A stretch of DNA of 64,000 nt from Gammaproteobacteria bacterium. Lineage in GTDB: Bacteria; Pseudomonadota; Gammaproteobacteria; SZUA-152. Within the stretch, counting starts at the first letter, position 1. Each line of letters starts with the position of its first letter. The position numbers and the translations under genes are program-made. Below, piece by piece: positions 1 to 10,184 of this stretch. Below the pieces are notes generated by a model. The model was given only the letters and a program-made list of their open reading frames with translations. It was not told the DNA's origin and made no database searches. The stretch lies in NCBI GenBank assembly GCA_029882975.1, contig JAOUJW010000001.1, positions 310,001 to 374,000 of the forward strand. Direction: 5' to 3'.

Positions 1-804
1 GGGCCATTCGGGATACAAATGGGTACTCAGGGGTAACGTATGGCCTTCTACGGTTTGCGGGTTCAAAATTCGAAAATCGTCCATCTCAAACCAGCCCGAC
101 TCCACCATACGAACCAGTGTTTCCGATCTTAGGGTGGCGGCGTCCACGCGGCCATCATAAACCGCCAGAGCCACCTGATCCTGAGGAAACCCCACAAATT
201 CCAAACGACTGAAGTCACTGAAAGGATCAATATCGTGCTCCTTCAATACCTGCCAGGCCATTTGAAACCCGCCAAAGGCATTGGGACTGACGGCCATAAA
301 GGACTTTCCGGACAAATCCTCCAAACGTCGTACTGAAGTATTGTCCGCATTGGCAATAATAACCGCTCCAAATCGAGTGGCCGTTTGATTAACCAAACGC
401 GATTGCATGGTGGCAATTCGTGAAATCCCATAATTGGATTCCAGTTCCACATAATTCCCCGGACTGGTGAGAACAAAATCCACCTGTTCCGTGGCAACCG
501 CCTGAGCCATTTCGGTGAGGTTTAAAGCTGAAATTTGAAATGAATGACCAGGTAATTGATGACTCAAATAATCCGCTGTCGCCTGCCAACGTTGCAGAGC
601 TTTGTCTTTGCCCCGGTAAGAAAGGACGCCGATAGTCACAGGAGTGCGGTTCAGAACAACCGCCGTCGCTTCCACTGCCGCCGATTTAACCACAGCCGAT
701 TTAACCACAGCCGTTTCTGCCACGGTTTCAAGCGCCACTGCCGCTGTCGCCACATGCAGCAGTACAAACAATACCCAAAAACCTATTTTCAGTGCTGATT
801 TCAC
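1..804 (-). CDS. PhnD/TtrS-like periplasmic binding protein or sensor (C-terminus outside window)
   Basis: The frame runs leftward from a GTG at 804 (GGTGG Shine-Dalgarno five bases upstream) and stays open to base 1, so 268 codons are visible and the C-terminus is missing. Residues 1 to about 25 form a signal peptide. A short AVVKS duplication follows, encoded by a 15-bp direct repeat at 680-709. From residue 56 (VTIGVLSYRGKDKALQRWQ) the protein matches the PhnD-like substrate-binding fold used by phosphonate-type ABC transporters and as the sensory domain of TtrS-like kinases; the FVLTSPGNY and IIANADNTSVRRLEDLSGK segments are typical. The start of this fold resembles the TtrS class more than a transporter subunit. 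Whether a kinase or GGDEF domain follows cannot be seen. It is divergent from the BTAD regulator at 1104. Confidence 0.75.
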   Translation of the reverse strand, partial: MKSALKIGFWVLFVLLHVATAAVALETVAETAVVKSAVVKSAAVEATAVVLNRTPVTIGVLSYRGKDKALQRWQATADYLSHQLPGHSFQISALNLTEMAQAVATEQVDFVLTSPGNYVELESNYGISRIATMQSRLVNQTATRFGAVIIANADNTSVRRLEDLSGKSFMAVSPNAFGGFQMAWQVLKEHDIDPFSDFSRLEFVGFPQDQVALAVYDGRVDAATLRSETLVRMVESGWFEMDDFRILNPQTVEGHTLPLSTHLYPEWP

Positions 805-1103
805 TTATACCACCAACGATCTTTTCCGGCAGAGGATTCCCCTGCCTTGGGCTGACTTGCCCTATACCCATATGAAATTGCTGAAAATTTAGGCTGCCTT
901 ATGGCATCAACTCTGCCATAAAACCACTATCTTATTGTTTTTATAGAATTACATCATTATTTGCTGCGCCATCGCTCAAACCATGATTTTTTCAAAGAAC
1001 GACGACCATCGGCATATTAATGTACACCAATCACTAAACCACCGGCAACCTATTGGTGTCTCCCCTTATAGATCAACAACCGAACGCAATAGGGGATTAA
1101 CTT

Positions 1104-2015
1104 ATGGACTATTCAGGCCACACTCAAGCGAGCACTGCGGTAACTCATGTGGCTGAGCACGCCGTGGAAATCATCAGCCCCACTGATTTCATGGTTTCCA
1201 GCCGCCCAAAACCCAGAATCCAGGCAAAAACAAAACCCAGCCTGGTGGAACGCCTGGCAACGCCACAACCCATTCGTATTTACACACTGGGCCGATTTTC
1301 CATCAACATGCAAAATCAGGATGTGAATTTTTGCAGCAAAGGTCAGCGCAAAGCCCTGGAGTTACTCAAAACCCTAATTGCCTTTGGCGGACGGGAAGTG
1401 GGCGAAATCCGTATTTGCGAGGCACTATGGCCGGATTCTGATGGCGATGTGGCTCACACCACATTTTCCGTCACTCTGCATCGACTGCGAAAACTGCTGG
1501 GCAACGATACCCTGGTCCTTAGTGATGGTCGTCTCACCCTCAATGCAGAAAAATGCTGGGTCGATGTGTGGTCAGTAGAACGCTTGATCGGTCAAATTCG
1601 ACAAATTCTAAACAGCAGTCCGGTGGACGCAGGCAAGATTGCAGACCTTGTCCACCAAACCATGTCTATGTATCACGGCCCCTATCTTGGCAACGAAGAT
1701 GAGCAGCCCTGGTTTTTGTCCTATCGGCAAAAACTGCACACTAAGTTTTTCCGTACCGTCATGCAGGTATGCCGCTATTTGGAACAAAACGATCAGTGTG
1801 ATGTGGCCGTTAACCTGTATGAATACGGCATCGAAATCGACAATTTATCGGAAACCACATACCTGCACTTGATGAAATGCTACATCAAGCAGGGCAAGTA
1901 CTCCGAAGCCATGCGGGTGTATCAACGTTGCAGCAATATTCTGCAAGCCCATTTTGGCATGGGCGTGTCTCACGAAATGCGATCGCTTCACCGGTCCCTT
2001 AAACAATGTGCCTGA
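1104..2015 (+). CDS. SARP-like transcriptional regulator (winged helix + BTAD)
   Basis: A 303-residue protein. After about 60 poorly conserved residues, RIYTLGRFSINMQNQDV starts an OmpR-type winged-helix domain with the usual SARP features (GQRKALELLKTLIAFGG, then ICEALWPDSDGD and the recognition-helix region TLHRLRKLLG). The second half, from about residue 170, is a bacterial transcriptional activator domain (BTAD): TPR-like helices including CRYLEQNDQCDVAVNLYEYG and KCYIKQGKYSEAMRVYQRC. Such proteins activate neighbouring target promoters, best known from actinomycete antibiotic clusters but also seen in proteobacteria fused to no other domain. ATG has a GGGGA Shine-Dalgarno. It precedes the TPS locus in the same direction but is separated by a terminator, so regulation of tpsA1 or of the divergent sensor is only a guess. 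Confidence 0.8.
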   Translation: MDYSGHTQASTAVTHVAEHAVEIISPTDFMVSSRPKPRIQAKTKPSLVERLATPQPIRIYTLGRFSINMQNQDVNFCSKGQRKALELLKTLIAFGGREVGEIRICEALWPDSDGDVAHTTFSVTLHRLRKLLGNDTLVLSDGRLTLNAEKCWVDVWSVERLIGQIRQILNSSPVDAGKIADLVHQTMSMYHGPYLGNEDEQPWFLSYRQKLHTKFFRTVMQVCRYLEQNDQCDVAVNLYEYGIEIDNLSETTYLHLMKCYIKQGKYSEAMRVYQRCSNILQAHFGMGVSHEMRSLHRSLKQCA

Positions 2016-2097
2016 TGCACCTCTCCCCAACTCACTCGGCGCATAGAAACTCGTTTACTAAAAGTTGAACTCCGAACAAAAAACGAGAGAGGACCAT

Positions 2098-2126
2098 AAA
2101 GGGTTGCCAAGGGGCAACCCTTTTCT
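2098..2126 (+). terminator. Rho-independent terminator after the BTAD regulator
   Basis: GGGTTGCC, loop AAGG, GGCAACCC, followed by TTTTCTTT; the three A before the stem can pair with the first T residues, which makes it usable in both directions. It lies 83 bases after the regulator stop and separates it from tpsA1. Confidence 0.8.
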
Positions 2127-2350
2127 TTAGCCCTTTCCACATTACACACTATAACACTGACTTATGTCGAAGTTCTTTACAGTTCGATTATAGATATAAA
2201 TTCTAAAAAAGCGCCCAATTAGAAGTATTTCGAATACACCCCCTCATTGCCCTTTGTACGGTTGCAGTTTCACCCTAATTAGTAGACATTACGCTGTATT
2301 AGATCATGGATTAAGTCATGGTCACCTTCGTATAGCTGTTGAGGTTTATC
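2127..2350. other. Intergenic region upstream of tpsA1
   Basis: With the preceding 3' region, 335 bases lie between the regulator stop and tpsA1. After the terminator the DNA is A+T-rich and carries no gene I can see. It must contain the tpsA1 promoter, but no -35/-10 pair with correct spacing stands out. The Shine-Dalgarno GAGG sits seven bases before the ATG at 2351. Confidence 0.4.
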
Positions 2351-5300
2351 ATGCTTTATACCAAGCAATATACGCAGGGAAAGCAACAGTTACGTAATGG
2401 ATGCACGCACAAAATAGTAAAATTGTTGTTTATTTCCAACACGGTTCTGCTGGCGCCTTCGGTGGCTGCAGAGGTGATTTTGGATGGGTCAATGGGGAAT
2501 GCCCAAACAATAGAGGGACCCGACTACAATATTTCCGCAGAATTGGGTCAAATCCACGGCAGTAACCTGTTCCACAGTTTTAGCGAATTCACCATTAATA
2601 CCAATGAATCCGCCAACTTCTCCGGACCGGACACCATACAGAATGTGATCAGTCGGGTTACCGGCAATAACGCAACCTGGATCGACGGCAGTATCAACAG
2701 CTCCATGGCCGGTGCTAATTTTTACTTCATCAACCCTAACGGCCTGTTATTCGGGGCCAATGCCAGCCTCAATATCAGCGGTTCCTTTTATGCCTCCAGC
2801 GCAAACTACCTTGCCCTGGCGCAAGACGGCCATTATAACGCCACCCACCCCGAAAACAGTGTGCTCAGCGTGGCCGCACCCACGGCCTTTGGTTTTCTGG
2901 ATGGCAACGTTGGCAGCATCAGCCTGGACGCAACCCAATTGCGGGTTGATAGTGGCAGAGAGATTAACCTGAGCGGCGGTCACATCCGCATTACCGGTTC
3001 GGCGGAACAACAAGCGCAACTGCAAGCCCCCAACGGCGTGATCAGCCTCAACAGCGTGGCGTCTATCGGAGAAGTGCCATTTGCTTCCAGCGATGCCGAC
3101 ACTGATGCCCGCGCCCTGAACGCCTTCGAAAGCGTCGGCCGAATTGATGTGAACAATGCCTGGATCAACACACAAGGTTCCTTAGGCGGCACTATCGTCA
3201 TCCGTGGCGGACGTCTGGAAATGAACAATAGCACCACCTATAGCAGCACTAACGACCCAACGCCGGATACCGACCTTAACCTCCGTCAGGATAAAGGAAC
3301 CTTGGTCAGCACGCGTGACACCGTAGTACTGAGTAATGCCTCCCGCATTGGCAGCAATGCCTACGGTACCAATGCTCCAAACGCCAGGGGCGTGAGAGTC
3401 GACACGCACACGCTGGAACTCAACAGTCAATCGTCTCTTGAATCCACAGTGTACCCCGGTTCCCATGGAAATACCGATGGCGTCACGGTTAACGCAACCG
3501 ACGTGCTGCTGAACCAGAGATCCTACATCCGTAGCAACAGTTACGGACCGGGCCGGGCCGGTGGCGTTACGGTTAATGGCGATAGCGTAACTCTGCGTAG
3601 TGGTTCCTTTCTCAACGCCACCGCCTGGGCTACGGGGGAAACCGGCGGCGTCACTGTTAACAGTGACATACTCAACATGGACGCATCCTATATCTCCACT
3701 ACATCTTTCGGAAGTGCTAACGCCGCAGATATCGCCATCAACAGTACGACATTCAACATTCGCGGAGTAAGAACTGAATTCCAGGGACTGTTTGCCAATA
3801 CCTTGTCCGAGGGCACTGCCGGAGACATTAACATAAACGTCATTGAGAGCATTCACGCAGATCACTACGCCCGCATCGAAGCCGGTTCCGGGTGGGGTGG
3901 CACGGGTCACGGTGGCCACATCACCGTTACCACACCGAACTTGGTTATCAGTGACGGTTCTTATATCTCCTCATCAACATTTTTTGGCGGCGGCGGCAAC
4001 TCGGGCGACGTTTCCATCACCAGCGAGCAAATTAGCATCATTGGTGTGGAGCAATCGTCATCACCATTCCAAAAAGACTTTACCGGCATCCAAACAGCAG
4101 CCGGTCCCGCCGGGGGTAATGGCGGACGTCTGCAGATCACAACGGATCAACTGACAATAAAAAACCGAGGCAATATCAACACAGCCACCTACGGGACAGG
4201 ACGAGGCGGAGACTTACACATTACGGCACAGAACATCGAAGTCCTTAATGGTGGCCAAATCAACAGCGGTGCCTTCGGCAGCGGTAATGGCGGAGATATT
4301 TCCATAGAGACAGAAAACCTGCTGGTCAGTGGCGTGCACCCGGATCGTTTCAATCTGTTCGGCGACACCAACAATCCGAATTTAGCCGTATCGGGCATCA
4401 ACAGTCAGGCCGTCCTGGGTGGAGGCAATGCCGGGGATATACACATCCATGCCAACACAGTGGAACTGGCCGATAGCGGTCGTATCAGCACCGACACCTA
4501 CGGCCCGGGGCAAGGCGGCTTGATACATATAGAAGCGAAAGAGCTGAATATCCATGGCCAGAACCAAACTTTGAAAACGTTCTTGGAAGAGATTGGCTCC
4601 TCGGCAGATGTGAATTCCCGTGCCGGTCTGCATGCCGGGACCAAAAACTTTTACCGCAGTGTTACCGGCAATGCCGGAGAGATTCGTTTGGATGTCAACA
4701 GCATTCGTCTGGATCAAGGCATCATCGCATCGTTCACCAACTCCAACGCCCTTGGCGGAAACATCAACATCACCACAGACTTTCTGAGTCTGCAAAATCA
4801 CTCCCTGGTGACAGCAGAATCTCGGTTTACCGGTGACACCGGTGATATCAATATTAATGCCCGTCAAATTGACAGTCGTAACAGTGACATCAGCACCATG
4901 GCTCAACAGGCTGACGGTGGCAATATTAACATTCACAACAATCAAGTGTTGTACTTGAAAAACAGTTCTTTAAGCGCTGCGGTTGCCGCTGCGAATGGTA
5001 ACGGCGGCAACATCCATATTGATACCCGCACCCTGGCAATGCAAAAAGCCTCTATTGAAACGACGGCGGTTTCAGGCAATGGTGGAAATATAACCATCAG
5101 CGCCCAAAACGTTATTCAAACTATGGATTCAGTGATTGATGCCTCGTCCCAAACCGCCGTGAACGGCGTAATCCAAATCCAGCTGGATGTGGAATTAGGT
5201 AAGAATCTGGAAATCCAAACGGAAAAAACCGACAATACACCGTTTACCGTTGGTACTGAATGCGATAATGTCAGCAATGAGAACTATGCACAAAGTCGTT

Positions 5301-5482
5301 TTTCTGTAAGCGCAGATTCATTCGTTTATGGTATAACATCGGGTATTCCGTATAACCCAACAATCTATTTAAACCGGCATGATGGAAATAAGGCCGAGAT
5401 AAACCCCAAAACCGGCAGTGAATCGGCCGATACAGCCTCACTGAGTTTTCGGGTAAATAACAAACCGGACTGTATGACTTGA
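2351..5482 (+). CDS. TpsA exoprotein 1 (filamentous-haemagglutinin-type, two-partner secretion)
   Basis: About 1043 residues from the ATG at 2351, chosen over an in-frame TTG at 2339 because GAGG precedes it at good distance. An extended basic-hydrophobic signal peptide ends near SVAAEVILDG. The TPS (haemagglutination activity) domain follows, about residues 35-270, with the hallmarks GSNLFHSFSEF, NVISRVTG and NFYFINPNGLLFGANASLN. The rest is a long parallel beta-helix made of imperfect repeats rich in GGxIxI, GNGGDISI and AGDIHI. The C-terminal 70 residues contain a Cys and the SRFSVSADSFVYG segment typical of short, cyanobacterial-like members. The product should be threaded through the outer membrane by TpsB immediately downstream and act at the surface or in the medium, probably as adhesin or matrix protein; no toxin domain is visible. 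Confidence 0.88.
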   Translation: MLYTKQYTQGKQQLRNGCTHKIVKLLFISNTVLLAPSVAAEVILDGSMGNAQTIEGPDYNISAELGQIHGSNLFHSFSEFTINTNESANFSGPDTIQNVISRVTGNNATWIDGSINSSMAGANFYFINPNGLLFGANASLNISGSFYASSANYLALAQDGHYNATHPENSVLSVAAPTAFGFLDGNVGSISLDATQLRVDSGREINLSGGHIRITGSAEQQAQLQAPNGVISLNSVASIGEVPFASSDADTDARALNAFESVGRIDVNNAWINTQGSLGGTIVIRGGRLEMNNSTTYSSTNDPTPDTDLNLRQDKGTLVSTRDTVVLSNASRIGSNAYGTNAPNARGVRVDTHTLELNSQSSLESTVYPGSHGNTDGVTVNATDVLLNQRSYIRSNSYGPGRAGGVTVNGDSVTLRSGSFLNATAWATGETGGVTVNSDILNMDASYISTTSFGSANAADIAINSTTFNIRGVRTEFQGLFANTLSEGTAGDININVIESIHADHYARIEAGSGWGGTGHGGHITVTTPNLVISDGSYISSSTFFGGGGNSGDVSITSEQISIIGVEQSSSPFQKDFTGIQTAAGPAGGNGGRLQITTDQLTIKNRGNINTATYGTGRGGDLHITAQNIEVLNGGQINSGAFGSGNGGDISIETENLLVSGVHPDRFNLFGDTNNPNLAVSGINSQAVLGGGNAGDIHIHANTVELADSGRISTDTYGPGQGGLIHIEAKELNIHGQNQTLKTFLEEIGSSADVNSRAGLHAGTKNFYRSVTGNAGEIRLDVNSIRLDQGIIASFTNSNALGGNINITTDFLSLQNHSLVTAESRFTGDTGDININARQIDSRNSDISTMAQQADGGNINIHNNQVLYLKNSSLSAAVAAANGNGGNIHIDTRTLAMQKASIETTAVSGNGGNITISAQNVIQTMDSVIDASSQTAVNGVIQIQLDVELGKNLEIQTEKTDNTPFTVGTECDNVSNENYAQSRFSVSADSFVYGITSGIPYNPTIYLNRHDGNKAEINPKTGSESADTASLSFRVNNKPDCMT

Positions 5483-5532
5483 CCAAAAAACAATCATTAA
5501 ACAGCAATTCAACCTTAAACCGAACAAAAACA

Positions 5533-7206
5533 ATGAAACCTATTCAGTTGGCATTGATCGGCGCTGCCGTTTTAATCAGTTTCACCCTGCACGCCGCGGA
5601 TCCGGGAGCCGCCACCAGCCGCCCCGCAGATGAAAAACTACCCCGAGTGGATGAAGAAGCCTTTGGACCGCAAGACAAACCTCAGTTTGAATTACCGCCG
5701 GTGCAGCTTCCTCAAGAACAACGCTTATCCACCAAGCTACAAGTACGCCTGAGCAAGATCGAGTTTGTGGGCAATACCGTTTTCAGCCAGGACGTATTGA
5801 GCAAACTGACCAATCCTTATTTAAATAAGGACATTGGCTCACTGGAATTGGAGGAAATCCGCCTGGCTGTCACCAACCACTATGTTAACAACGGCTATAT
5901 CAACTCCGGCGCCACGATCCCTGACCAGGATCTGGAATACGGCGTACTGAAAATGCGCATCACCGAAGGGCGTTTGACCGACATTAAACTAAAACACGAC
6001 GGTAAACTGAATCCGTCCTATATCACCCAACGCATTTCACCCAAACCCGATCAACCCTTAAACATACTTGAGCTACAGGAAAACCTGCACATGCTGCAGC
6101 AAAACCCGCGCATCAAACAAATCAATGCCAACCTGGGTCCGGGGGAACAACGGGGTCAAAGCAATTTGGATATCCGGGTCATCGAAGACAAGCCCTATGA
6201 ATTGACCCTGGAGATTAACAACCACCGCCCCACCTCGATTGGTGAATGGCAAGGGCGACTGGGCGCCAAACATCGAAACCTCAGCGGTAACGGTGATACC
6301 CTGGGCATTGCTTATTCCGGCACCGAAGGCTTACATAGCGGCGAGCTGAATTACGAATACCCCATTGCCCCTGATGACAGCAGCATTAAACTGGACCTGA
6401 GTTATTCCGACTCGGAAGTGGTAGATGACAACTTGCCTATCGAAATACTCAACGACTCCTGGTCCGCCAAACTCAGCTGGAGCTTCCCCCTGTATTATCA
6501 TTTACAGGAAAAATATCTGGTAAACCTGGCCCTGGACCGACGTCACAGCGCCTCTTTTCTGGAAACCGGCACGGTCAATTGCGAACAAAATGGCGGGAAT
6601 TGCGAAGTCACGGCGTTGCGACTAACCCAGACCTGGCTGCGCCGAACCAATGAAGAAATCATGTCCCTTAGACACACTGTAAGCGTGGGTGTAAATGCCT
6701 TTCATTCCACTATCAGCAACAACGGTGGTGCCGACAGTCGCTTTTCCTCCTGGCTGATCCAGGGGCAATGGGCGCAACGCTATCAACCCACCCTGTTACA
6801 GAGTATTTTTCGCATGGACCTGCAGCTTACTCAGGATGTGTTACTGCCCATGGAACAATTTGCTCTGGGTGGCGCCAACACCGTACGCGGTTACCGGGAA
6901 AACTTTATCATCCGTGATAACGGCTTTCTGGCATCCTGGGAAGGCCGTTTACCCACCATAAAACGAGACTCAAAAGGCAACAGCCTCTACACTATGGCTT
7001 TCGTAGATTACGGTTACTCCTGGAATAGCAGTCAAAAACATTTAGCTAAAACCATTTACAGCGCCGGTTTAGGCCTTCGTTTTAACTACCGGGACAACAC
7101 CGCCTTTACTTTGTATTGGGCGGAACCGCTTACCGATGGCGATACTTTAGACGAAGATAATTTGCAAGACGATGGCTTGCATCTATCGCTTCAGCTCAAG
7201 TACTAA
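5533..7206 (+). CDS. TpsB outer-membrane transporter (ShlB/FhaC/HecB family)
   Basis: The ATG at 5533 gives a clean signal peptide (MKPIQLALIGAAVLISFTLHA); a TTG at 5479 overlapping the tpsA1 stop would put 18 odd residues before it, so the ATG is preferred. Length about 557 residues is normal for FhaC-like proteins. After a proline-rich linker, two POTRA domains cover roughly residues 65-210 (LSKIEFVGNTVFSQDVLSK, then MRITEGRLTDIKL). The remainder is a 16-strand Omp85-type barrel carrying the conserved loop-6 motif VRGYRE (about residue 450) and ending in an aromatic-terminated strand, LHLSLQLKY. It secretes TpsA1 and, since no other transporter is near, presumably TpsA2. Gap of 50 bp to tpsA1 implies co-transcription. 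Confidence 0.92.
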   Translation: MKPIQLALIGAAVLISFTLHAADPGAATSRPADEKLPRVDEEAFGPQDKPQFELPPVQLPQEQRLSTKLQVRLSKIEFVGNTVFSQDVLSKLTNPYLNKDIGSLELEEIRLAVTNHYVNNGYINSGATIPDQDLEYGVLKMRITEGRLTDIKLKHDGKLNPSYITQRISPKPDQPLNILELQENLHMLQQNPRIKQINANLGPGEQRGQSNLDIRVIEDKPYELTLEINNHRPTSIGEWQGRLGAKHRNLSGNGDTLGIAYSGTEGLHSGELNYEYPIAPDDSSIKLDLSYSDSEVVDDNLPIEILNDSWSAKLSWSFPLYYHLQEKYLVNLALDRRHSASFLETGTVNCEQNGGNCEVTALRLTQTWLRRTNEEIMSLRHTVSVGVNAFHSTISNNGGADSRFSSWLIQGQWAQRYQPTLLQSIFRMDLQLTQDVLLPMEQFALGGANTVRGYRENFIIRDNGFLASWEGRLPTIKRDSKGNSLYTMAFVDYGYSWNSSQKHLAKTIYSAGLGLRFNYRDNTAFTLYWAEPLTDGDTLDEDNLQDDGLHLSLQLKY

Positions 7207-7252
7207 GCAATATACAACTAAGCAATACACAACTAAGCAATACACAACTAAG
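7203..7252 (+). repeat. Three tandem 15-bp repeats at the end of tpsB
   Basis: The unit CTAAGCAATACACAA occurs three times head to tail (first copy with one change) plus a five-base partial copy. The first unit contains the tpsB stop codon, so the array lies at the start of the tpsB-tpsA2 intergenic region. No coding role is evident. Confidence 0.8.
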
Positions 7253-7350
7253 CCACGCAAAAACTACTAACCTTTCGACTAGGATTTTTAAGGAAAACGT
7301 CTGGTTTTTTAGACCCATTCCATTTTTCGAAACCGTCAAAACATAAACTA

Positions 7351-7401
7351 GTAACCCGACTCTGCCGTTTTTGTAAGGGATATGAAACTCCAGCGGGTTA
7401 C
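7351..7401. repeat. Inverted repeat in the leader of tpsA2
   Basis: GTAACCCG at 7351-7358 is the exact reverse complement of CGGGTTAC at 7394-7401, with 35 bases between. It lies 50-100 bases upstream of the tpsA2 start. It could fold in the mRNA leader or bind a dimeric regulator; the arms are short enough to be chance. Confidence 0.3.
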
Positions 7402-7449
7402 ACTGATAGCGACCTATCACCCTGTACGCTCCTGCGCGAAGGATAGTTT

Positions 7450-10164
7450 ATGCACAAACCCAAATCACAGTGGTTCTCCAAGAGTATCATTATCAGCGGC
7501 GCCCTGGCCGCAGCAAGCGGCGCTCAAGCAGAAGTCGTACGCAATACCGAATCAGGCGCTGCCGCCATCGACTTAAACACCAACAACGAATACAACATTG
7601 AACAGTCCCTTGGCCAAACCCGTGGCAGCAACCTGTTCCACAGCTTTCAACATTTTAATGTCTATGCTGATGAAACCGCCAACTTCCAAGCCGGGGCGGA
7701 TATTAACAATATTATCGCCCGAGTCACTGACTCTCGCTCCGACATATTCGGTACCGTTAACGCCCCCGCCAATTTGTTTCTGCTCAATAGCCACGGTATC
7801 GTTTTTGGAGAAAACGCCACCCTGAACATTAACGGCTCATTTCACGCCAGCACTGCCGATTATTTGCTCATGGAAGACGGCACCCAAGTACAGACCAACG
7901 CCCCCGTGAACAGCCCCCTCACCTCGGCACCACCGGCGGCCTTTGGTTTTACCGGCACCAATGTCGCAGCCATCACAGTGAATGGCGAAACCCTGACCAA
8001 AACCAACCCCAACTCAACAGACAACGGCGGCACCCTGTCATTGGTTGGCGGCGAGATTAATATTGAAGGCTCCCACGTCACAACACAAAACGGCCACATC
8101 CAACTGGCCAGCGTCACTGCCGGGGAAGTATCCACTGATATTAGTAACATCGATATGGAAGATTCCAGCCTGACACTGGGCAGCATCAACATCAACAGCA
8201 ATGCCGCTGTCGACAGCAGTGGCGCCAGTGGCGGGAAAATTGTGATTCGTGGTGGGCAGTTGATAATGGACAGCGCAGCCCTAGTATCCAATACCGATGG
8301 CAGCGCGAATGAATCCGCAACAGACGCCAATATTGACATACACACCAGCGACACCATAGCAATGAATCATGGTGCCAGTATCCAAAACAACGTGACAGCG
8401 GACGCCAATGCCGGCGGAATAGCACTACTAACCGCCACCTTAACAATGGATAACTCTTCCCATATATTATCCAGCGACTCAGACAACAGCTCCGGCGATA
8501 CCGGCAACATTGATATCAATGCCACATCGGCGATTGAAATATCCGGCGGCTCCAAAATCATCACCTCAACACTGCAAGAGGGCAACACCGGAAACATCAC
8601 CATTAACTCGCCTGACATTTCCATCACGGGACCAAGTGTCGCAGACGATGCAATCTACTTGGATTTCGGTGGAATTTATAGTCGCAAAAGTTTCACTGAT
8701 AGCTCTGGCGGGAATATAACCATAGGCAGTAACGAATCGAAAAACCAGTCCCTCAAGTTAAGCGGCTTAGCGGAGATATCAACGCATAACTATTCAGATA
8801 GTGGTGACGTGGCAGCATCTGATGGTGGAAATATTGATATACATACGAATAATCTAAAACTCGAAGCTGGGGCACAAATATATACGTTAGCTATGGATGA
8901 TGGAAATGGAGGAAACATATCAATTAATGCACAAGATATTACACTGGAAGGTGCCTATGTAAACCCGAACACCGCACTATCTACTGCAATATTCACGGAA
9001 ACCAAACCGAGCTTCATATTTACGGCAGGAAAAGCTGGAGACATTCTTATAGACTCAGATAATGTGTCTGTTTTAGACGGCGCCTCCATCCACACAGAAT
9101 CTTACAACAGCATGAACTTAGGCGGAAAAATCTCCATCGCCTTTAACTCCATGAAAATTTCCGGCACAAATTCAGAATTAGCAAACTTCTTTGAAACGTA
9201 TGGATACTCACCCTATTTTATCAACCGCAACTCGAGCTCAAACATATATTCTATCAATTATTTCTTCCTGTTCCCTGAATTTTCAATGCCAGGCGGGTTA
9301 ACGCTAACAGGTGATGAATTAAAACTATCTGATAACGGATTCATTTCAACGGAAAATCGTTACGAAGGAGCTGGTACCGATTTAAACATCAACGTCAAAT
9401 TTATAGACATTATTGATGGAGGAAATCTAACAAGCACTTCACCAACCGCATCCCAAAACGCGGGAAATATTATTATTGAAGCGGAAGATATTTATATAAA
9501 AGGAAACACCACAAACAAAACAGGAATATTCAGCGGATTGAATGACGAAGGGGACGCTGGACGAATCGATATAACAACAGATAGCCTAACTTTAATAGAT
9601 TATGCCACCATTAGCTCAGAAACCATTGGCCCCGGAAATGGGGGAAATATATCTATCACCTCATCGAGGTTTGTCGCCCTAAAAAACAAATCCAGCATAA
9701 CAGCAAAATCTTCCAGCGAAGTAGACTCAACAGGTAATGCAGGAAACATACTTTTGGCCACACGCCTTCTAGCACTATCCAACAGCTATATAACTACAAC
9801 TGCTGTTGCCGGATATGGAGGAAATATAGACATATCTGCTAATACGTTACTACAAACCTCCAATAGCGTGATTAGTGCCGCGTCATCGCAATCGGTAAGC
9901 GGCACAGTAAACATTAACACCAAAATTGATATAGGCAAAAAACTTGATTCACCTGCGTACTTTCAATTTGAAACGCCCACATTTCGCAACCATTGCAACT
10001 ACAACACTAGCAGCAACACTTTCGTTCAACGTTCGCAATTTAATTTTCCAGCATACGAAGCAACCCATAAACCTTTCACTTTAAACTCATCAAAATTCAA
10101 GAACCAGCATTACACTCATCTCTCACCACACACTTTGTTAAGAAAATATACTGATTGCATATAA
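7450..10164 (+). CDS. TpsA exoprotein 2 (filamentous-haemagglutinin-type)
   Basis: 904 residues; ATG with AAGGA seven bases upstream. Signal peptide ends near GAQAEVV. The TPS domain covers about residues 28-240 and closely parallels TpsA1: GSNLFHSFQHFNVYADETANF, NNIIARVTDSRSDIFGTVN, NLFLLNSHGIVFGENATLN and the AFGF segment. A beta-helix of GGNISI/AGNI repeats follows. The C-terminal 90 residues have two Cys (NHCNYN, and the last residues TDCI) and a SQFNF segment like TpsA1. The DNA changes character inside the gene: up to about 8640 it resembles tpsA1, afterwards it is clearly A+T-richer with ATA, AAT and GGA codons, suggesting a chimera. Its likely transporter is the TpsB directly upstream. 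Confidence 0.85.
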   Translation: MHKPKSQWFSKSIIISGALAAASGAQAEVVRNTESGAAAIDLNTNNEYNIEQSLGQTRGSNLFHSFQHFNVYADETANFQAGADINNIIARVTDSRSDIFGTVNAPANLFLLNSHGIVFGENATLNINGSFHASTADYLLMEDGTQVQTNAPVNSPLTSAPPAAFGFTGTNVAAITVNGETLTKTNPNSTDNGGTLSLVGGEINIEGSHVTTQNGHIQLASVTAGEVSTDISNIDMEDSSLTLGSININSNAAVDSSGASGGKIVIRGGQLIMDSAALVSNTDGSANESATDANIDIHTSDTIAMNHGASIQNNVTADANAGGIALLTATLTMDNSSHILSSDSDNSSGDTGNIDINATSAIEISGGSKIITSTLQEGNTGNITINSPDISITGPSVADDAIYLDFGGIYSRKSFTDSSGGNITIGSNESKNQSLKLSGLAEISTHNYSDSGDVAASDGGNIDIHTNNLKLEAGAQIYTLAMDDGNGGNISINAQDITLEGAYVNPNTALSTAIFTETKPSFIFTAGKAGDILIDSDNVSVLDGASIHTESYNSMNLGGKISIAFNSMKISGTNSELANFFETYGYSPYFINRNSSSNIYSINYFFLFPEFSMPGGLTLTGDELKLSDNGFISTENRYEGAGTDLNINVKFIDIIDGGNLTSTSPTASQNAGNIIIEAEDIYIKGNTTNKTGIFSGLNDEGDAGRIDITTDSLTLIDYATISSETIGPGNGGNISITSSRFVALKNKSSITAKSSSEVDSTGNAGNILLATRLLALSNSYITTTAVAGYGGNIDISANTLLQTSNSVISAASSQSVSGTVNINTKIDIGKKLDSPAYFQFETPTFRNHCNYNTSSNTFVQRSQFNFPAYEATHKPFTLNSSKFKNQHYTHLSPHTLLRKYTDCI

Positions 10165-10184
10165 ACCATTAGAAGGAGAAACAG

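Noticed and set aside
2712-4945. Long antisense open frames inside tpsA1 (up to 245 codons)
   Set aside because: The repetitive sense sequence keeps other frames open; none has a start context or a recognisable fold, and their composition mirrors the sense repeat.
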